Shown here: one piece after another, positions 6,749 through 15,611 of the stretch
How positions within the stretch are numbered: position 1 is the stretch's first letter
Layout: each line of letters opens with the position of its first letter
From: Amycolatopsis circi
GTDB taxonomy: Bacteria > Actinomycetota > Actinomycetes > Mycobacteriales > Pseudonocardiaceae
Length of the DNA: 64,000 bases
Reading direction: 5' to 3'
Assembly: GCF_003385235.1 (NCBI RefSeq)
Contig: NZ_PQIA01000005.1
Coordinates: 1-64,000, forward strand
Made by a program: the position numbers and the translations under genes
Notes under the pieces: generated by a model
Told to the model about the DNA's origin: nothing
Database searches by the model: none
The model's input: only the letters and a program-made list of their open reading frames with translations

Positions 6749-8869
6749 TCACGCCCCTCCGAACACATACGAGCGACGGCGCATCAACAGAAGGAAGGCT
6801 GGTACCCCGACTGCCGCGGTAAGCACCCCGATCGGCAACTCCTCGGGTGCGGCGAGCACCCGCGCCGCGACGTCCACCCATACCAAGAAAACCGCGCCGG
6901 CAAGCGGCGCGACCGCAAGCACCCGGCGATGATCAGCGCCGACGACCAACCGCACCAGATGCGGAAGGATCAGGCCGACGAATCCGATCGCTCCGCTCAC
7001 CGCGACCAAAACGCCAGTCATAGCAGCGCAAACGATGAACAGGAGAATCCTCAGCTTCCCGACGTCAACGCCGAGAGTCGTCGCCGCTTCGTCGCCCATG
7101 GCGAGCGCGTTGAGCCGGCCGGCCAGCGCCAGCAACAACAGAACCCCGCCGACCACCACGATCGCGGCGATCGGCAATGTGCCCCAGTTCGCGCCGGCGA
7201 GACTTCCAAGAAGCCAAAACAGCGCCGACCGCGCGGCCTCGCCGTTCGGTGCTTGGAAGACGATCACCGTGGTGATCGCGAAAAACCCGTAAGACAACGT
7301 CGTCCCAGTGAGCACTAGCCGCAGCTGCGTAAGGCCTTGCCGCGTACGGGCGACGAGATAAACGATCAAAGTCGCGGCGAGCGCAGCCACGAACGCTCCG
7401 ACCGACAAGGCATAGATTCCGAGCGACGCGAAGACGCCGAACAATGTCACCGCCGTCGCCCCGACGGATGCGCCGGAGGAAATCCCCAGCACGTACGGCT
7501 CGGCGAGCGCGTTGCGCACCATCGCTTGAATCGCGACACCGACAGTCGACAACCCAGCACCGACGACCACCGCGAGCAGAACGCGAGGAAGCCGAAGGTC
7601 CCAGATGATCCGGTACTGCCCGACCTCGTCCGGGCCGATCGTCCCGCCGAACAACCCAGCGCGGAGAAAGGCCCACGTGTGAGTGACCGGCACAGCCACT
7701 GTCCCGATCCCGACGGCGATGACAATCGACCCGAGCAACGCCACCCCCAGCCCGAGAAGCAGCGGCGTCAACGGCCGTCGCCGCTGAACGGCAACCGCCC
7801 CGACCTGGGATTCGCCACTCAACGGCGACGCACCCGGCTGGCTCCGGGATTTGCCGCTCAACGGCGACGCACCCCGCCGGCTTCGGGATTTGCCGCTCAG
7901 CGGCGAAACGTTCCCCTCCCCGGGAGATTGGCCATCCAACGGCGAGACGACGCGAGCGCTGAAGCCGGTCGGGTCACGGCTGACCGAGTCGTCGGCCAGC
8001 GGCTCGTCGATCGGTGGCTCGCCACGGCGCAGCTCGTTGCCGTGGAATGGCGAATCCTCCGCCGCCGTGCCCGGTCGACTCAGGTCGGGCGCATCGCGAT
8101 TGCCGATGGACTGTGAAGCGACTGAACCGTCTTCGCCACCCAGCGGCGAAACGGTTGATGGACTGCCATCGCACGAACCCGGACCGTCCGAGGCGCAGTC
8201 GCCGCCCAGTGGCGAAACATCCGAAGCGTCGCGGTCAGCGGGACGGGAACCAGCCGACACACCCTCGCCGTCAGACGGCGAACCATCGGAGTCGCCACCG
8301 GTTGAACTCGAACCATCCGCGTCACCGGCGCGTGTACCCAGACCGTCCGAGGCGCTGTCGCCCGGCGGCGAAACGCCCAAGCCACCACCAGCGCGCGAAC
8401 TCGAACGAGCCGACCAGCCGTCGCCGCCAGATAGCAAATGATCCGCGGCACCGCCACCACGCGGACTCGAACGAGCCGATACGCCGTCGCCGCTCAGCGG
8501 CGAAAGAGCCGGATCAGAGTCGCCGCTAGATGGCGAACGGTCAGAAGCGTCCTCGCCATCAAGGGGCGATGGGCCTGAACCACCAGACCCATCCGCCAGC
8601 GAACCACCACCGGACGGCCCCGAAGCACTGTCGCCGCCCAACGGCGAAAACGAGCGGCCCCCGCGAACTGCCGAAGAACCCCCAGCACGAGCAGGTGGCG
8701 AAACCCCACCAGAACCACCGTCGCCAAAACCCGGCGAATCCCCAGCCCCGCCGACCACAGGCCCAAGACAAGCAGAACGTTCTTCAGACGAAGGCGAAGA
8801 CGAAAACGAAGACACCACCGGCGACGACCCAATCGAGACATTGGGCCCGCAAAAGACGGCAGCCGCCAA
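6749..8869 (-). CDS. FecCD-family siderophore permease with long disordered N-terminal extension
   Basis: Residues from about 365 to 706 are a normal FecCD permease (LLLGLGVALLGSIVIAVGIG start, PRVLLAVVVGAGLSTVGVAIQ, GLILPHLVRLVVG, then a final helix), forming the membrane channel of the import system. The preceding roughly 360 residues are Ser/Gly/Asp/Pro-rich, have no predicted helix or membrane segment and consist largely of repeated SPLxGD/E/K units encoded by the palindromic repeat family. About twenty copies keep one reading frame through 900 bp. An IdeR-like box lies only 43 bp above the first start codon, so the transcript probably includes this region. The start is uncertain: TTG 8869, in-frame GTG 8818 or 8815, or a start near 7770 giving only the permease are possible. 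Confidence 0.75.
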   Translation of the reverse strand: MAAAVFCGPNVSIGSSPVVSSFSSSPSSEERSACLGPVVGGAGDSPGFGDGGSGGVSPPARAGGSSAVRGGRSFSPLGGDSASGPSGGGSLADGSGGSGPSPLDGEDASDRSPSSGDSDPALSPLSGDGVSARSSPRGGGAADHLLSGGDGWSARSSSRAGGGLGVSPPGDSASDGLGTRAGDADGSSSTGGDSDGSPSDGEGVSAGSRPADRDASDVSPLGGDCASDGPGSCDGSPSTVSPLGGEDGSVASQSIGNRDAPDLSRPGTAAEDSPFHGNELRRGEPPIDEPLADDSVSRDPTGFSARVVSPLDGQSPGEGNVSPLSGKSRSRRGASPLSGKSRSQPGASPLSGESQVGAVAVQRRRPLTPLLLGLGVALLGSIVIAVGIGTVAVPVTHTWAFLRAGLFGGTIGPDEVGQYRIIWDLRLPRVLLAVVVGAGLSTVGVAIQAMVRNALAEPYVLGISSGASVGATAVTLFGVFASLGIYALSVGAFVAALAATLIVYLVARTRQGLTQLRLVLTGTTLSYGFFAITTVIVFQAPNGEAARSALFWLLGSLAGANWGTLPIAAIVVVGGVLLLLALAGRLNALAMGDEAATTLGVDVGKLRILLFIVCAAMTGVLVAVSGAIGFVGLILPHLVRLVVGADHRRVLAVAPLAGAVFLVWVDVAARVLAAPEELPIGVLTAAVGVPAFLLLMRRRSYVFGGA
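7778..8738 (-). repeat. Array B: palindromic repeats inside the permease reading frame
   Basis: Copies of the 18-bp core begin (plus-strand coordinates) at 7778, 7812, 7851, 7890, 7929, 7989, 8037, 8100, 8133, 8199, 8229, 8265, 8292, 8358, 8421, 8487, 8520, 8553, 8631 and 8721. From 7812 onward every interval is a multiple of three: 39, 39, 39, 60, 48, 63, 33, 66, 30, 36, 27, 66, 63, 66, 33, 33, 78, 90. The copy at 8358 lacks exactly 3 bp. The four copies 7812-7929 form a near-perfect 39-bp tandem repeat (13 residues starting SPLSGK). Only the innermost copy (7778) is out of frame. Copies at 7989, 8100, 8229 and 8292 are degenerate. Confidence 0.85.
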
Positions 8870-8911
8870 CGGCGGGAGTGTCGTCTCCCGCAGACCACGA
8901 CGGGAGGGGAC

Positions 8912-8928
8912 GAGGTTCGAGGAACCTC
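8912..8928. promoter_or_regulatory. Putative IdeR/DmdR iron box for the siderophore operon
   Basis: GAGGTTCGAGGAACCTC is a perfect 7-bp-arm palindrome. Its inner part AGGTT-N5-AACCT has the same half-sites and spacing as the actinobacterial iron box (consensus core AGGTTAGGCTAACCT). It lies 43-59 bp upstream of the first start codon of the permease gene. A second inverted repeat CTCCCG/CGGGAG (8885-8906) sits between. Iron-dependent repression is inferred from motif and context. Confidence 0.6.
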
Positions 8929-8944
8929 CGCCGGTATCGGGCTC

Positions 8945-8976
8945 GCCTTCGGCTCCAGAGAAAAGGAGCCGAAGGC
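8945..8976 (-). terminator. Terminator of leuB
   Basis: GCCTTCGGCTCC and GGAGCCGAAGGC form a 12-bp perfect stem with loop AGAGAAAA, 70 nt beyond the leuB stop codon. It lacks a long T-tract. It also insulates leuB from the ABC operon promoter. Confidence 0.75.
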
Positions 8977-9046
8977 CTACCGTTGCGGGTCAGCGCCGGA
9001 TTTCGACCGGCTTCCGCGGCGGGGGTCCGAAAAACTCAGGACGGGG

Positions 9047-10087
9047 TCAGCCGGCCTGACGGGCGTTCGACGAGACCAGCGCGGCGAGGCGGTCGCCGAT
9101 GGCCTGGGTAGCGCCCGGCGACGACTGGTCGCGCGTGGCGAGATCGAAGGCCACCGAGGCCTCGATCCGCCGCGCCGCTTCCTTCTGGCCCAGGTGGTCC
9201 AGCAGGAGCGACACCGACAGCACCGCGGCGGTCGGGTCGGCGAGACCCTGGCCGGCGATGTCCGGCGCGCTGCCGTGCACCGGCTCGAACATGCTCGGGT
9301 TCCGGCGCGTGATGTCGAGGTTGCCGCTGGCCGCGAGGCCGATGCCGCCGGTCACCGCGGCCGCGAGGTCGGTGATGATGTCCCCGAACAGGTTGTCGGT
9401 GACCATCACGTCGAACCGCGACGGGTCGGTGACCAGGTGGATCGTGGCGGCGTCCACGTGCGAGTACGCGACGGTGACGTCCGGGTGCTCCAGCGAAACC
9501 TCTTCGACGATCCGCGACCACAACGAACCGGCGTGCTCGAGCACGTTGGTCTTGTGGACGAGCGTCAGGTGCTTGCGCGGACGCTCTTCGGCACGGTTGA
9601 ACGCGTCCACGACCACGCGCCGCACGCCGAAGGCCGTGTTGACGCTGACCTCGGTGGCGATCTCGTGCTCGGTGTCCTTGCGCAGCAGACCGCCGTTGCC
9701 CGCGTACGGGCCTTCGGTGCCTTCGCGCACCACGACCATGTCGACGTCCCCGGCGTCGGCCAGCGGGCCGCGCACCCCGGGATACAGCCGCGCCGGGCGC
9801 AGGTTCACGTGGTGGTCCAGTTCGAACCGCAGCCGCAGCAGCAGGCCGCGCTCGAGGATCCCGCTGGGCACTGTCGGGTCGCCGACCGCGCCGAGCAGGA
9901 TCGCGTCGTGCTGGCGCAGTTCGCCGAGCACCGACTCCGGGAGCAGCTCCCCGGTGGCGTGCCACCGCGAGGCGCCGAGGTCGTAGTTCGTGATCTCCGC
10001 CGCCGGTGCTACCTCACCGAGCACCTTGAGCGCTTCGGAGACCACCTCGGGCCCGATCCCGTCCCCTGGGATCACCGCGAGCCGCAT
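9047..10087 (-). CDS. leuB: 3-isopropylmalate dehydrogenase
   Basis: Oxidatively decarboxylates 3-isopropylmalate to 2-oxoisocaproate with NAD+ in leucine synthesis, cytosolic. The 346-aa protein starts [15 protein letters not shown] and has the family signatures [15 protein letters not shown] (about residues 120-135), [15 protein letters not shown] and [26 protein letters not shown] with metal-binding aspartates, plus [15 protein letters not shown]. Length is typical. ATG 10087 is chosen because GGAGG lies 8 nt upstream; the longer frame to 10177 adds residues without family similarity. Unlike cimA and ilvB, no leader peptide was recognised upstream. Confidence 0.95.
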   Translation of the reverse strand: MRLAVIPGDGIGPEVVSEALKVLGEVAPAAEITNYDLGASRWHATGELLPESVLGELRQHDAILLGAVGDPTVPSGILERGLLLRLRFELDHHVNLRPARLYPGVRGPLADAGDVDMVVVREGTEGPYAGNGGLLRKDTEHEIATEVSVNTAFGVRRVVVDAFNRAEERPRKHLTLVHKTNVLEHAGSLWSRIVEEVSLEHPDVTVAYSHVDAATIHLVTDPSRFDVMVTDNLFGDIITDLAAAVTGGIGLAASGNLDITRRNPSMFEPVHGSAPDIAGQGLADPTAAVLSVSLLLDHLGQKEAARRIEASVAFDLATRDQSSPGATQAIGDRLAALVSSNARQAG

Positions 10088-10249
10088 CCACACACCTCCG
10101 TAGCCCAGGCCACCGGGCGCACCGATGGCCCATTCGCACAAAAACGCCAGCAGCGGAAGGTTACCGGCCGTAGACAAGGTGCCGTAGCCGCACCACCCTT
10201 ATGCCGCATCCTCCCACAGGGTGAGACACCCGTTCGGGCGAACGGAAAC

Positions 10250-10287
10250 GGGGGCTTGCCCAGGCCGGACAGCCTTGGCAAGCCCCC
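10250..10287 (-). terminator. Terminator of the subtilase gene
   Basis: GGGGGCTTGCC and GGCAAGCCCCC form an 11-bp perfect outer stem, extended inside by AGGC/GCCT. It lies 63 nt beyond the subtilase stop codon. A smaller palindrome CGTTCGGGCGAACG is at 10231-10244. Confidence 0.75.
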
Positions 10288-10349
10288 GCGTCCCGCGATG
10301 CGGCCGCTTCCGCAGCTCACCTCAAGTTCCCCTCAAAGGGTGAACCAGG

Positions 10350-13300
10350 TCAGCCGCGCGGTACCTCCGATTCGATCCGCACGACCGAGGCGCGCTGCCC
10401 GGTCGCGTTGTGGTGCTCGATCGCCAGCAGGCCCTTCGCCTTGTCCCCGGCGACGGCGGCCTTGTTGCGGTTGACCACCAAAGCCGTGCCCGGCTTGGCG
10501 ACGTAACCCAGCGCCGCGTCGCCGCCGCCCTGGACCGAGTACGCCGGCGCGAGCGCGTCGAACGACAGCGGAGTGCTGACCTGGTCGATCAACCCGTTCG
10601 AAGTACCCGGCGCGACGTAGTACCCGGCGGTGCCCACCGTGTAGCTGATCCGGTGCGACGCCTCCTTCGGGTCGATGCCGAGCGCGGCGATGCTGACCGG
10701 CAGCACCATCACGTTCGAGTCGAACACGTTGGTGTCGACGTCGCCGAGCTGTCCGTTGATCGCCTGCAGGTCCACCGACGGGTTGCCCGGCTTGGTCAGC
10801 GACACCGTGTTGACGAGCAGCACGTCCGATCCCGTCGCCTTCGTCACGAAGGTTTCGAAGTCCGGCTTGCCGTCGCCGTTGGTGTCGATGTCCACGAACG
10901 GCACGGTGTTGCTGCCGAGGTTCGCGAAATCGCTCCAGGTCGTGATCCCGAACGCCAGCGTCGCGTTCTCCGGCTCACCCTGCGCCTTGGCGAGCGGGGC
11001 CGTCGACGCCGCGCCGATGTAGCGCAGGTCGCCGCCCTTCGCGGTGCGGTTGAGGGTGCAGTCGGACGAGACGTGCGAGTCGCATTCCGGCAGCTGCGGC
11101 GATTCGGCCTGCAGTTCGAGCACGCTGATCAGCGAGCGGTACCGCTGGGAACCGCTGCCCTGGTCGATGCCCTTGCCCGCGAGGTTCAGCACGGCCTGGT
11201 CGGCGTTCGCGCCGAAGCGCACGCCGCCCGGGGTGGTGATCGCCGAAACCGGCTTCGGCGACGAGTACACGGCCACCCGCAGCGGAACGGTCCCGCCGTT
11301 CTTCGGGGTGAACGCGACCCGGCCCGAAGCGTCGGCCACGAACTGCCGGGCGAGCCCGGCCTGCGAAGCCGCCATGGTCGGGTCGAGAACCTTGCGCAGC
11401 GCCTTCGGGTCGGTGATCTTCAGCGTCACCTTGACCGTCGCGACCCCGCGCGGGTTCAGCTTCACCGAACTCTTGTCCACTGTGTACTCGACACCAGGCA
11501 GGTTGTTGACCGCCTCGTAGCCCACCGAGTACTCAGCCGCCTTGACGCCCTTGTTGACCACCTTGATCGTCTTGCTCAAGGTGACCGGACCAGCCGCCTC
11601 GACAGTGCCGAACGTGACGCTCACCGCGCCCGGGTCGTCCTGCACGTACGCGAGAACCTGGTTGTCCAGCGCGGCTTTCGCGTCGATCCGGCCGGCACCG
11701 ACGCGCTGCGGGCCGTAGGTGTGGCCAGCGCCGTCGGTGATGTCGTGCACCGCGGTGCCCACGACGTCGGCCTTGACCTCCTCGACGCTCCAGTCCGGAT
11801 GCGCCTGGCGGACCAGCGCCGTGATGCCCGACGTGTGCGGCGCGGCCATCGACGTGCCCGAGATGACCAGCCGCTCGTTGCCGCTGCCGCGGAACGCCGA
11901 CGTGATCGTGTCGCCAGGAGCGGCGACGTCCGGCTTCACCGACGGACCGCGTCCGCCGCGCGAGGTGAACGAGCTGGGAGTGTCCACGATGGACTGGTCG
12001 TAGGTCTGCAGCGTCGTCCGGCCGGCTCCGTACAGCCGCACGGTCAGCGTGCCCGCGGTCAAGCCCGCCCGCACGGCCTGGGTGGCCTTGCCGGTGAGCT
12101 GGAACATCGGAACCGCCGCGTTGCCCGCGATACCCGCGCCGAAATGCTCCACAGTGGACGAAAGCAGCACGCCCTTCGCGCCCGCGGCCTGCGCGTTGTT
12201 GGCCCGGGCGGCGGAACCGCACGGCCGGGTGGCGTCGTTGTCGTCCCACTCCAGCCACGCGATCTTGCCCGCGACCTTTGCCTTGTCCTCAGCCGAATAG
12301 GCGGCGCAACCGGCGTTGTTGCCGGCCGAAATCGGCACCACCGGTGCGGTGAGGTCGAGGGTGTCGTAGCCGGTGTACTCCTGGCTGTACTGGCCCGGCT
12401 GCTGCCCCGCGGTCGGCGTCTTGATCTCGACCGCGTCCCGCAGTTCGCCCGCGTCGCGGCTGCTGGCCACGGTGAGCGCTTCCGGCGTGTTGCCCGGCGA
12501 ACCGGCGATGTCGTTGAGGTCGCCGCCGTTGCCCGCCGAGATCACCGGCAGCACGTTGTTCTGCGCGAGCTTGCGCACGAACAGCGAGTCCGGGTCGTCC
12601 GGCGCGCCGAAGTCGCTGCCCAGCGAGAGGTTCACGACGTCGAGGTGGTCGGTGAAGTCGCCGTCGCCGTCCGGGTCGAGCGCCCAGTCAAGAGCCTGCG
12701 ACGTGACGTTCGTGGAACCCTTGCAGCCGAACACCTTGATCGCGTACAGCAGCGACTTCGGCGCGGTGCCCGGCCCGATCCGCATGGCGTCGAGCTTCTT
12801 CTTGTTCAGCTTCTTGTAATCGCCGTTAAACGTGCTGCCGTCGGCGTTGACGCCGTAGCCGCCGATCGTGCCCGCGACGTGCGTGCCGTGCTCGCCGCAC
12901 GCGATCGGGTTGGGGTCCGGTTTCGGCGTCGGCGATCCGGTCTTGCCCGCCGAGTCGTAGTCGTCGCCGACGAGGTCGGTGCCGCCGACCACCTTGGCGC
13001 TCGGGAACAACGGCGACGGCTTCGTCCGGTCGACCGCCTTGTACGCCTCGGGCGTGCCGGGACCGCCGAAGTCGGCGTGGGTGTAGTCGATGCCGTCGTC
13101 GATCACGCCGACGCGGATGTTGTCGCCGAACTTGCCGGTTTTCTGCCAGCTGGCAAGCGTGTTGGTGAGCTGTTCGGCACTCGCGTTGGTGCGGTTCTTC
13201 GGCACGACAGTACGCACCGAGACGACGTCCGGCCGTTCCGCGAGCTGCCGGATCTTGGCCGCGTCTGCGGTGACGACAGCGCCGGGCACCGCGTTGGCCG

Positions 13301-13682
13301 TCTGCGTCACCAGCTTCGTGCCCGCATCCGCGGAACGCAGCTGTCCGACGACGGAGTCGACCGCCGCGGCGACGTCGGCCTTGGCCGCCTTCGCCGCCTG
13401 CTTGGCCTTCTCCTTGCCCTTGCCCTGCTCCTCCTTGAACGCGTCCACCGCAGGTTTCTTGGCCAGCTCGACGAACGCGGTGATCTGCCCCTGCGCCGCG
13501 CTCAGCCGGGGCGAAAGCTTGCCCTGCACCTTGCTCGCGTCGACTTTCGCCGGAGCGACCGGCTCGGCCAGCGGCGCGCTCTGCGCGGACGCCGCGGGAA
13601 TGGCGACGGCAGCCGCCAGCACCACCGCGGAACCCACGACCACCGAGCGGGCAGCCCACCCGGGCAACCGGGTTCTGCTCAT
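10350..13682 (-). CDS. Secreted S8 (subtilisin-like) serine peptidase
   Basis: Extracellular protease of 1110 aa. It has a Sec signal peptide with hydrophobic core VVVGSAVVLAAAVAIPAASA, a Lys/Ala-rich inhibitor-like propeptide, then the catalytic domain: Asp in VIDDGID (about residue 194), His in GEHGTHVAG (about 267) and Ser in SGTSMAAPHTSG (about 610). A PA-like insertion lies between His and Ser. The last 400 residues hold Fn3/Ig-like segments and a C-terminal region with repeated acidic loops (DIDTNGDGKPDFET resembles a Ca-binding loop). ATG 13682 is chosen for its adjacent signal peptide and AAGGGG 7-11 nt upstream. It interrupts an otherwise biosynthetic block between leuB and serA, so it is probably an insertion in this lineage. 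Confidence 0.92.
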   Translation of the reverse strand: MSRTRLPGWAARSVVVGSAVVLAAAVAIPAASAQSAPLAEPVAPAKVDASKVQGKLSPRLSAAQGQITAFVELAKKPAVDAFKEEQGKGKEKAKQAAKAAKADVAAAVDSVVGQLRSADAGTKLVTQTANAVPGAVVTADAAKIRQLAERPDVVSVRTVVPKNRTNASAEQLTNTLASWQKTGKFGDNIRVGVIDDGIDYTHADFGGPGTPEAYKAVDRTKPSPLFPSAKVVGGTDLVGDDYDSAGKTGSPTPKPDPNPIACGEHGTHVAGTIGGYGVNADGSTFNGDYKKLNKKKLDAMRIGPGTAPKSLLYAIKVFGCKGSTNVTSQALDWALDPDGDGDFTDHLDVVNLSLGSDFGAPDDPDSLFVRKLAQNNVLPVISAGNGGDLNDIAGSPGNTPEALTVASSRDAGELRDAVEIKTPTAGQQPGQYSQEYTGYDTLDLTAPVVPISAGNNAGCAAYSAEDKAKVAGKIAWLEWDDNDATRPCGSAARANNAQAAGAKGVLLSSTVEHFGAGIAGNAAVPMFQLTGKATQAVRAGLTAGTLTVRLYGAGRTTLQTYDQSIVDTPSSFTSRGGRGPSVKPDVAAPGDTITSAFRGSGNERLVISGTSMAAPHTSGITALVRQAHPDWSVEEVKADVVGTAVHDITDGAGHTYGPQRVGAGRIDAKAALDNQVLAYVQDDPGAVSVTFGTVEAAGPVTLSKTIKVVNKGVKAAEYSVGYEAVNNLPGVEYTVDKSSVKLNPRGVATVKVTLKITDPKALRKVLDPTMAASQAGLARQFVADASGRVAFTPKNGGTVPLRVAVYSSPKPVSAITTPGGVRFGANADQAVLNLAGKGIDQGSGSQRYRSLISVLELQAESPQLPECDSHVSSDCTLNRTAKGGDLRYIGAASTAPLAKAQGEPENATLAFGITTWSDFANLGSNTVPFVDIDTNGDGKPDFETFVTKATGSDVLLVNTVSLTKPGNPSVDLQAINGQLGDVDTNVFDSNVMVLPVSIAALGIDPKEASHRISYTVGTAGYYVAPGTSNGLIDQVSTPLSFDALAPAYSVQGGGDAALGYVAKPGTALVVNRNKAAVAGDKAKGLLAIEHHNATGQRASVVRIESEVPRG

Positions 13683-13748
13683 GAGTAACCCCTTCTCGAG
13701 GCCCGGATCACGAACCTGCCCGCGCTCCCCACTCGCACCCCCGACGGT

Positions 13749-13772
13749 GAGCACCGGCGCCGCACCGTGCTC
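13749..13772. other. Inverted repeat in the subtilase 5' region
   Basis: GAGCAC and GTGCTC are separated by 12 bases, 67-90 bp upstream of the subtilase start. It could be an operator or leader structure. The following 100 bp have no clear promoter. Confidence 0.3.
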
Positions 13773-13881
13773 TCACGGCGCGTGGTTCAGCCTCGAGGCA
13801 AGAACCTAACTGTCCGAAACCCCTACTTTCGTGCGGAAAAAGCTCCGTTACCCGAATGTTGCCGGTACGGGCGAACGACAG

Positions 13882-13918
13882 AACGGCCCCTCTCCCGGAG
13901 TCCGGGAAAGGGGCCGTT
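13882..13918 (-). terminator. Terminator of serA
   Basis: AACGGCCCCT and AGGGGCCGTT pair over 10 bp with an inner CCCGG/CCGGG stem, 15 nt beyond the serA stop codon. Confidence 0.8.
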
Positions 13919-13932
13919 GAGCGGAATCGGGA

Positions 13933-15531
13933 CTAGCTGAAGTCGACGGCGCGGATGGTGTGCGCCCCGATGGTGGCACCGATCGGCTCGAGCACGTTGG
14001 CGTCCACGTGCCGGTCGACGCGCAGCAGCATGATCGAATCGGAACCGTCGGTGCTCTGGCTGATCTGCGCGGCCTCGATGTTGATGCCCGCCTCGCCGAG
14101 CAGCGTGCCGACGCGGCCCATCACGCCCGGGCGGTCCGGGTACTCGATGACCAGCACGTCGCCCTCGGCGCGGAGGTCGAAGTGCCTGCCCTTGACCTCG
14201 ACGATCTTCTCGACCTCGTCCTTGCCGGTGACCGAACCGGAGACGGTGAGCGTCGCGCCGTCGCCGTGCACCGCGCGAAGGGTGACCAGGCTGCGGAACT
14301 TCGGGCTCTCCGACTCGGAAACCAGTTCGGCCTGCACGCCGAGTTCCTCGGCCAGGCGCGGCGCGTTCACGAAGGTGACCTGGTCCTCGACCACGCCCGC
14401 GAACAGCCCGCGCAGCGCCGCCAGCTTCAGCACCGCGGTGTCTTCGCTGGAGATCTCGCCCTTGACCTCGACGGTCAGCGACGTCGGGGCCTTCGGGTTC
14501 AGCGCGGTCAGCACCTGGCCGAGCTTCTGGGTGAGCGACAGGTACGGCCGGACGTGCTCGCCGACCGCGCCGCCACCGGACACGTTCACCGCGTCCGGCA
14601 CGAAGTCGCCGCGCAGCGCCAGCAGCACCGAACGCGCCACGTCCGTGCCCGCGCGGTCCTGCGCCTCGGCGGTGGACGCGCCGAGGTGCGGCGTGACGAC
14701 GACGTTCGGCAGGTTGAACAGCGGGCTCTCGGTGGTCGGCTCGGTGACGAACACGTCGATGCCCGCGCCGCCGACGTGGCCGCTGCGCACCGAATCGGCC
14801 AGCGCCTCCTCGACGATGAGACCGCCGCGGGCGGCATTGACGATGATCACGCCGGGCTTGGTCTTCTTGAGCGCCTCGGCGTCGATGAGGCCCTTGGTCT
14901 CCGGCGTCTTCGGCAGGTGGATGGAGATCGCGTCGGCGCGTTCCAGCAGCTCGTCGAGGGTGACCAGCTCGATGCCCAGCTGGGCGGCGCGCGCGGCCGA
15001 GACGTAGGGGTCGTACGCGATGAGCTTGGCCCCGAAGGCAGCGAGCCGCTGGGCGAACAGCTGGCCGATCTTGCCGAGGCCGACGACGCCGACCGTCTTG
15101 CCGTTGATCTCGACGCCGGAGAACGAGCTGCGCTTCCACTCGCCGCCGCGCAGGCTCTGGTCGGCGGCAGGAACGCGGCGGGCGACCGCGAGCAGCAGCG
15201 CGACCGCGTGCTCGGCTGCGGAGACGATGTTCGACGTCGGCGCGTTCACCACGAGCACGCCGCGCTCGGTGGCGGCCGGGACCTCGACGTTGTCCAGCCC
15301 GACGCCCGCGCGGGCGACGACCTTCAGCTGAGTGGTCGCCCCGAGCACCTCGGCGTCGACCTTGGTGGCGGATCGGACCAAGAGCGCGTCGGCGCTCTTC
15401 ACCGCCTCGAGCAGAGCGGGACGGTCGGTGCCGTCCACGTGCCGGACCTCTACCTCTTCACCGAACACACTCAGCACGGAGGGCGCGAGCTTCTCCGCGA
15501 TGAGGACTACGGGTTTGCTGGGCTTGGTCAC
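13933..15531 (-). CDS. serA: D-3-phosphoglycerate dehydrogenase
   Basis: Oxidises 3-phosphoglycerate to 3-phosphohydroxypyruvate with NAD+, the first step of serine synthesis. At 532 aa it is the long actinobacterial type: catalytic and Rossmann domains (GVVGLGKIGQLFAQRL near residue 148), catalytic Arg in NAARGGLI, Glu in DVFVTEPTTESPLF and His in VVTPHLGAST, then the intervening ASB domain and a C-terminal ACT domain (VIEYPDRPGVMGRVGTLLG) that binds serine in characterised homologues. GTG 15531 has GGGAG 7 nt upstream. Feedback inhibition is known for the M. tuberculosis enzyme and is inferred here. Confidence 0.96.
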   Translation of the reverse strand: MTKPSKPVVLIAEKLAPSVLSVFGEEVEVRHVDGTDRPALLEAVKSADALLVRSATKVDAEVLGATTQLKVVARAGVGLDNVEVPAATERGVLVVNAPTSNIVSAAEHAVALLLAVARRVPAADQSLRGGEWKRSSFSGVEINGKTVGVVGLGKIGQLFAQRLAAFGAKLIAYDPYVSAARAAQLGIELVTLDELLERADAISIHLPKTPETKGLIDAEALKKTKPGVIIVNAARGGLIVEEALADSVRSGHVGGAGIDVFVTEPTTESPLFNLPNVVVTPHLGASTAEAQDRAGTDVARSVLLALRGDFVPDAVNVSGGGAVGEHVRPYLSLTQKLGQVLTALNPKAPTSLTVEVKGEISSEDTAVLKLAALRGLFAGVVEDQVTFVNAPRLAEELGVQAELVSESESPKFRSLVTLRAVHGDGATLTVSGSVTGKDEVEKIVEVKGRHFDLRAEGDVLVIEYPDRPGVMGRVGTLLGEAGINIEAAQISQSTDGSDSIMLLRVDRHVDANVLEPIGATIGAHTIRAVDFS

Positions 15532-15611
15532 GATGCGGCTCCCACTATCTGGTCACGAAATCGAGGACGCTCTCTCGCGGCGCACGTCGTTGTGCCCGGA
15601 CTCGCGGGAGT

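Noticed and set aside
10410-13688. 1092-codon open frame opposite the subtilase
   Set aside because: Antisense shadow with Arg/Val-rich composition and no motifs; the minus-strand frame has the catalytic triad and signal peptide.
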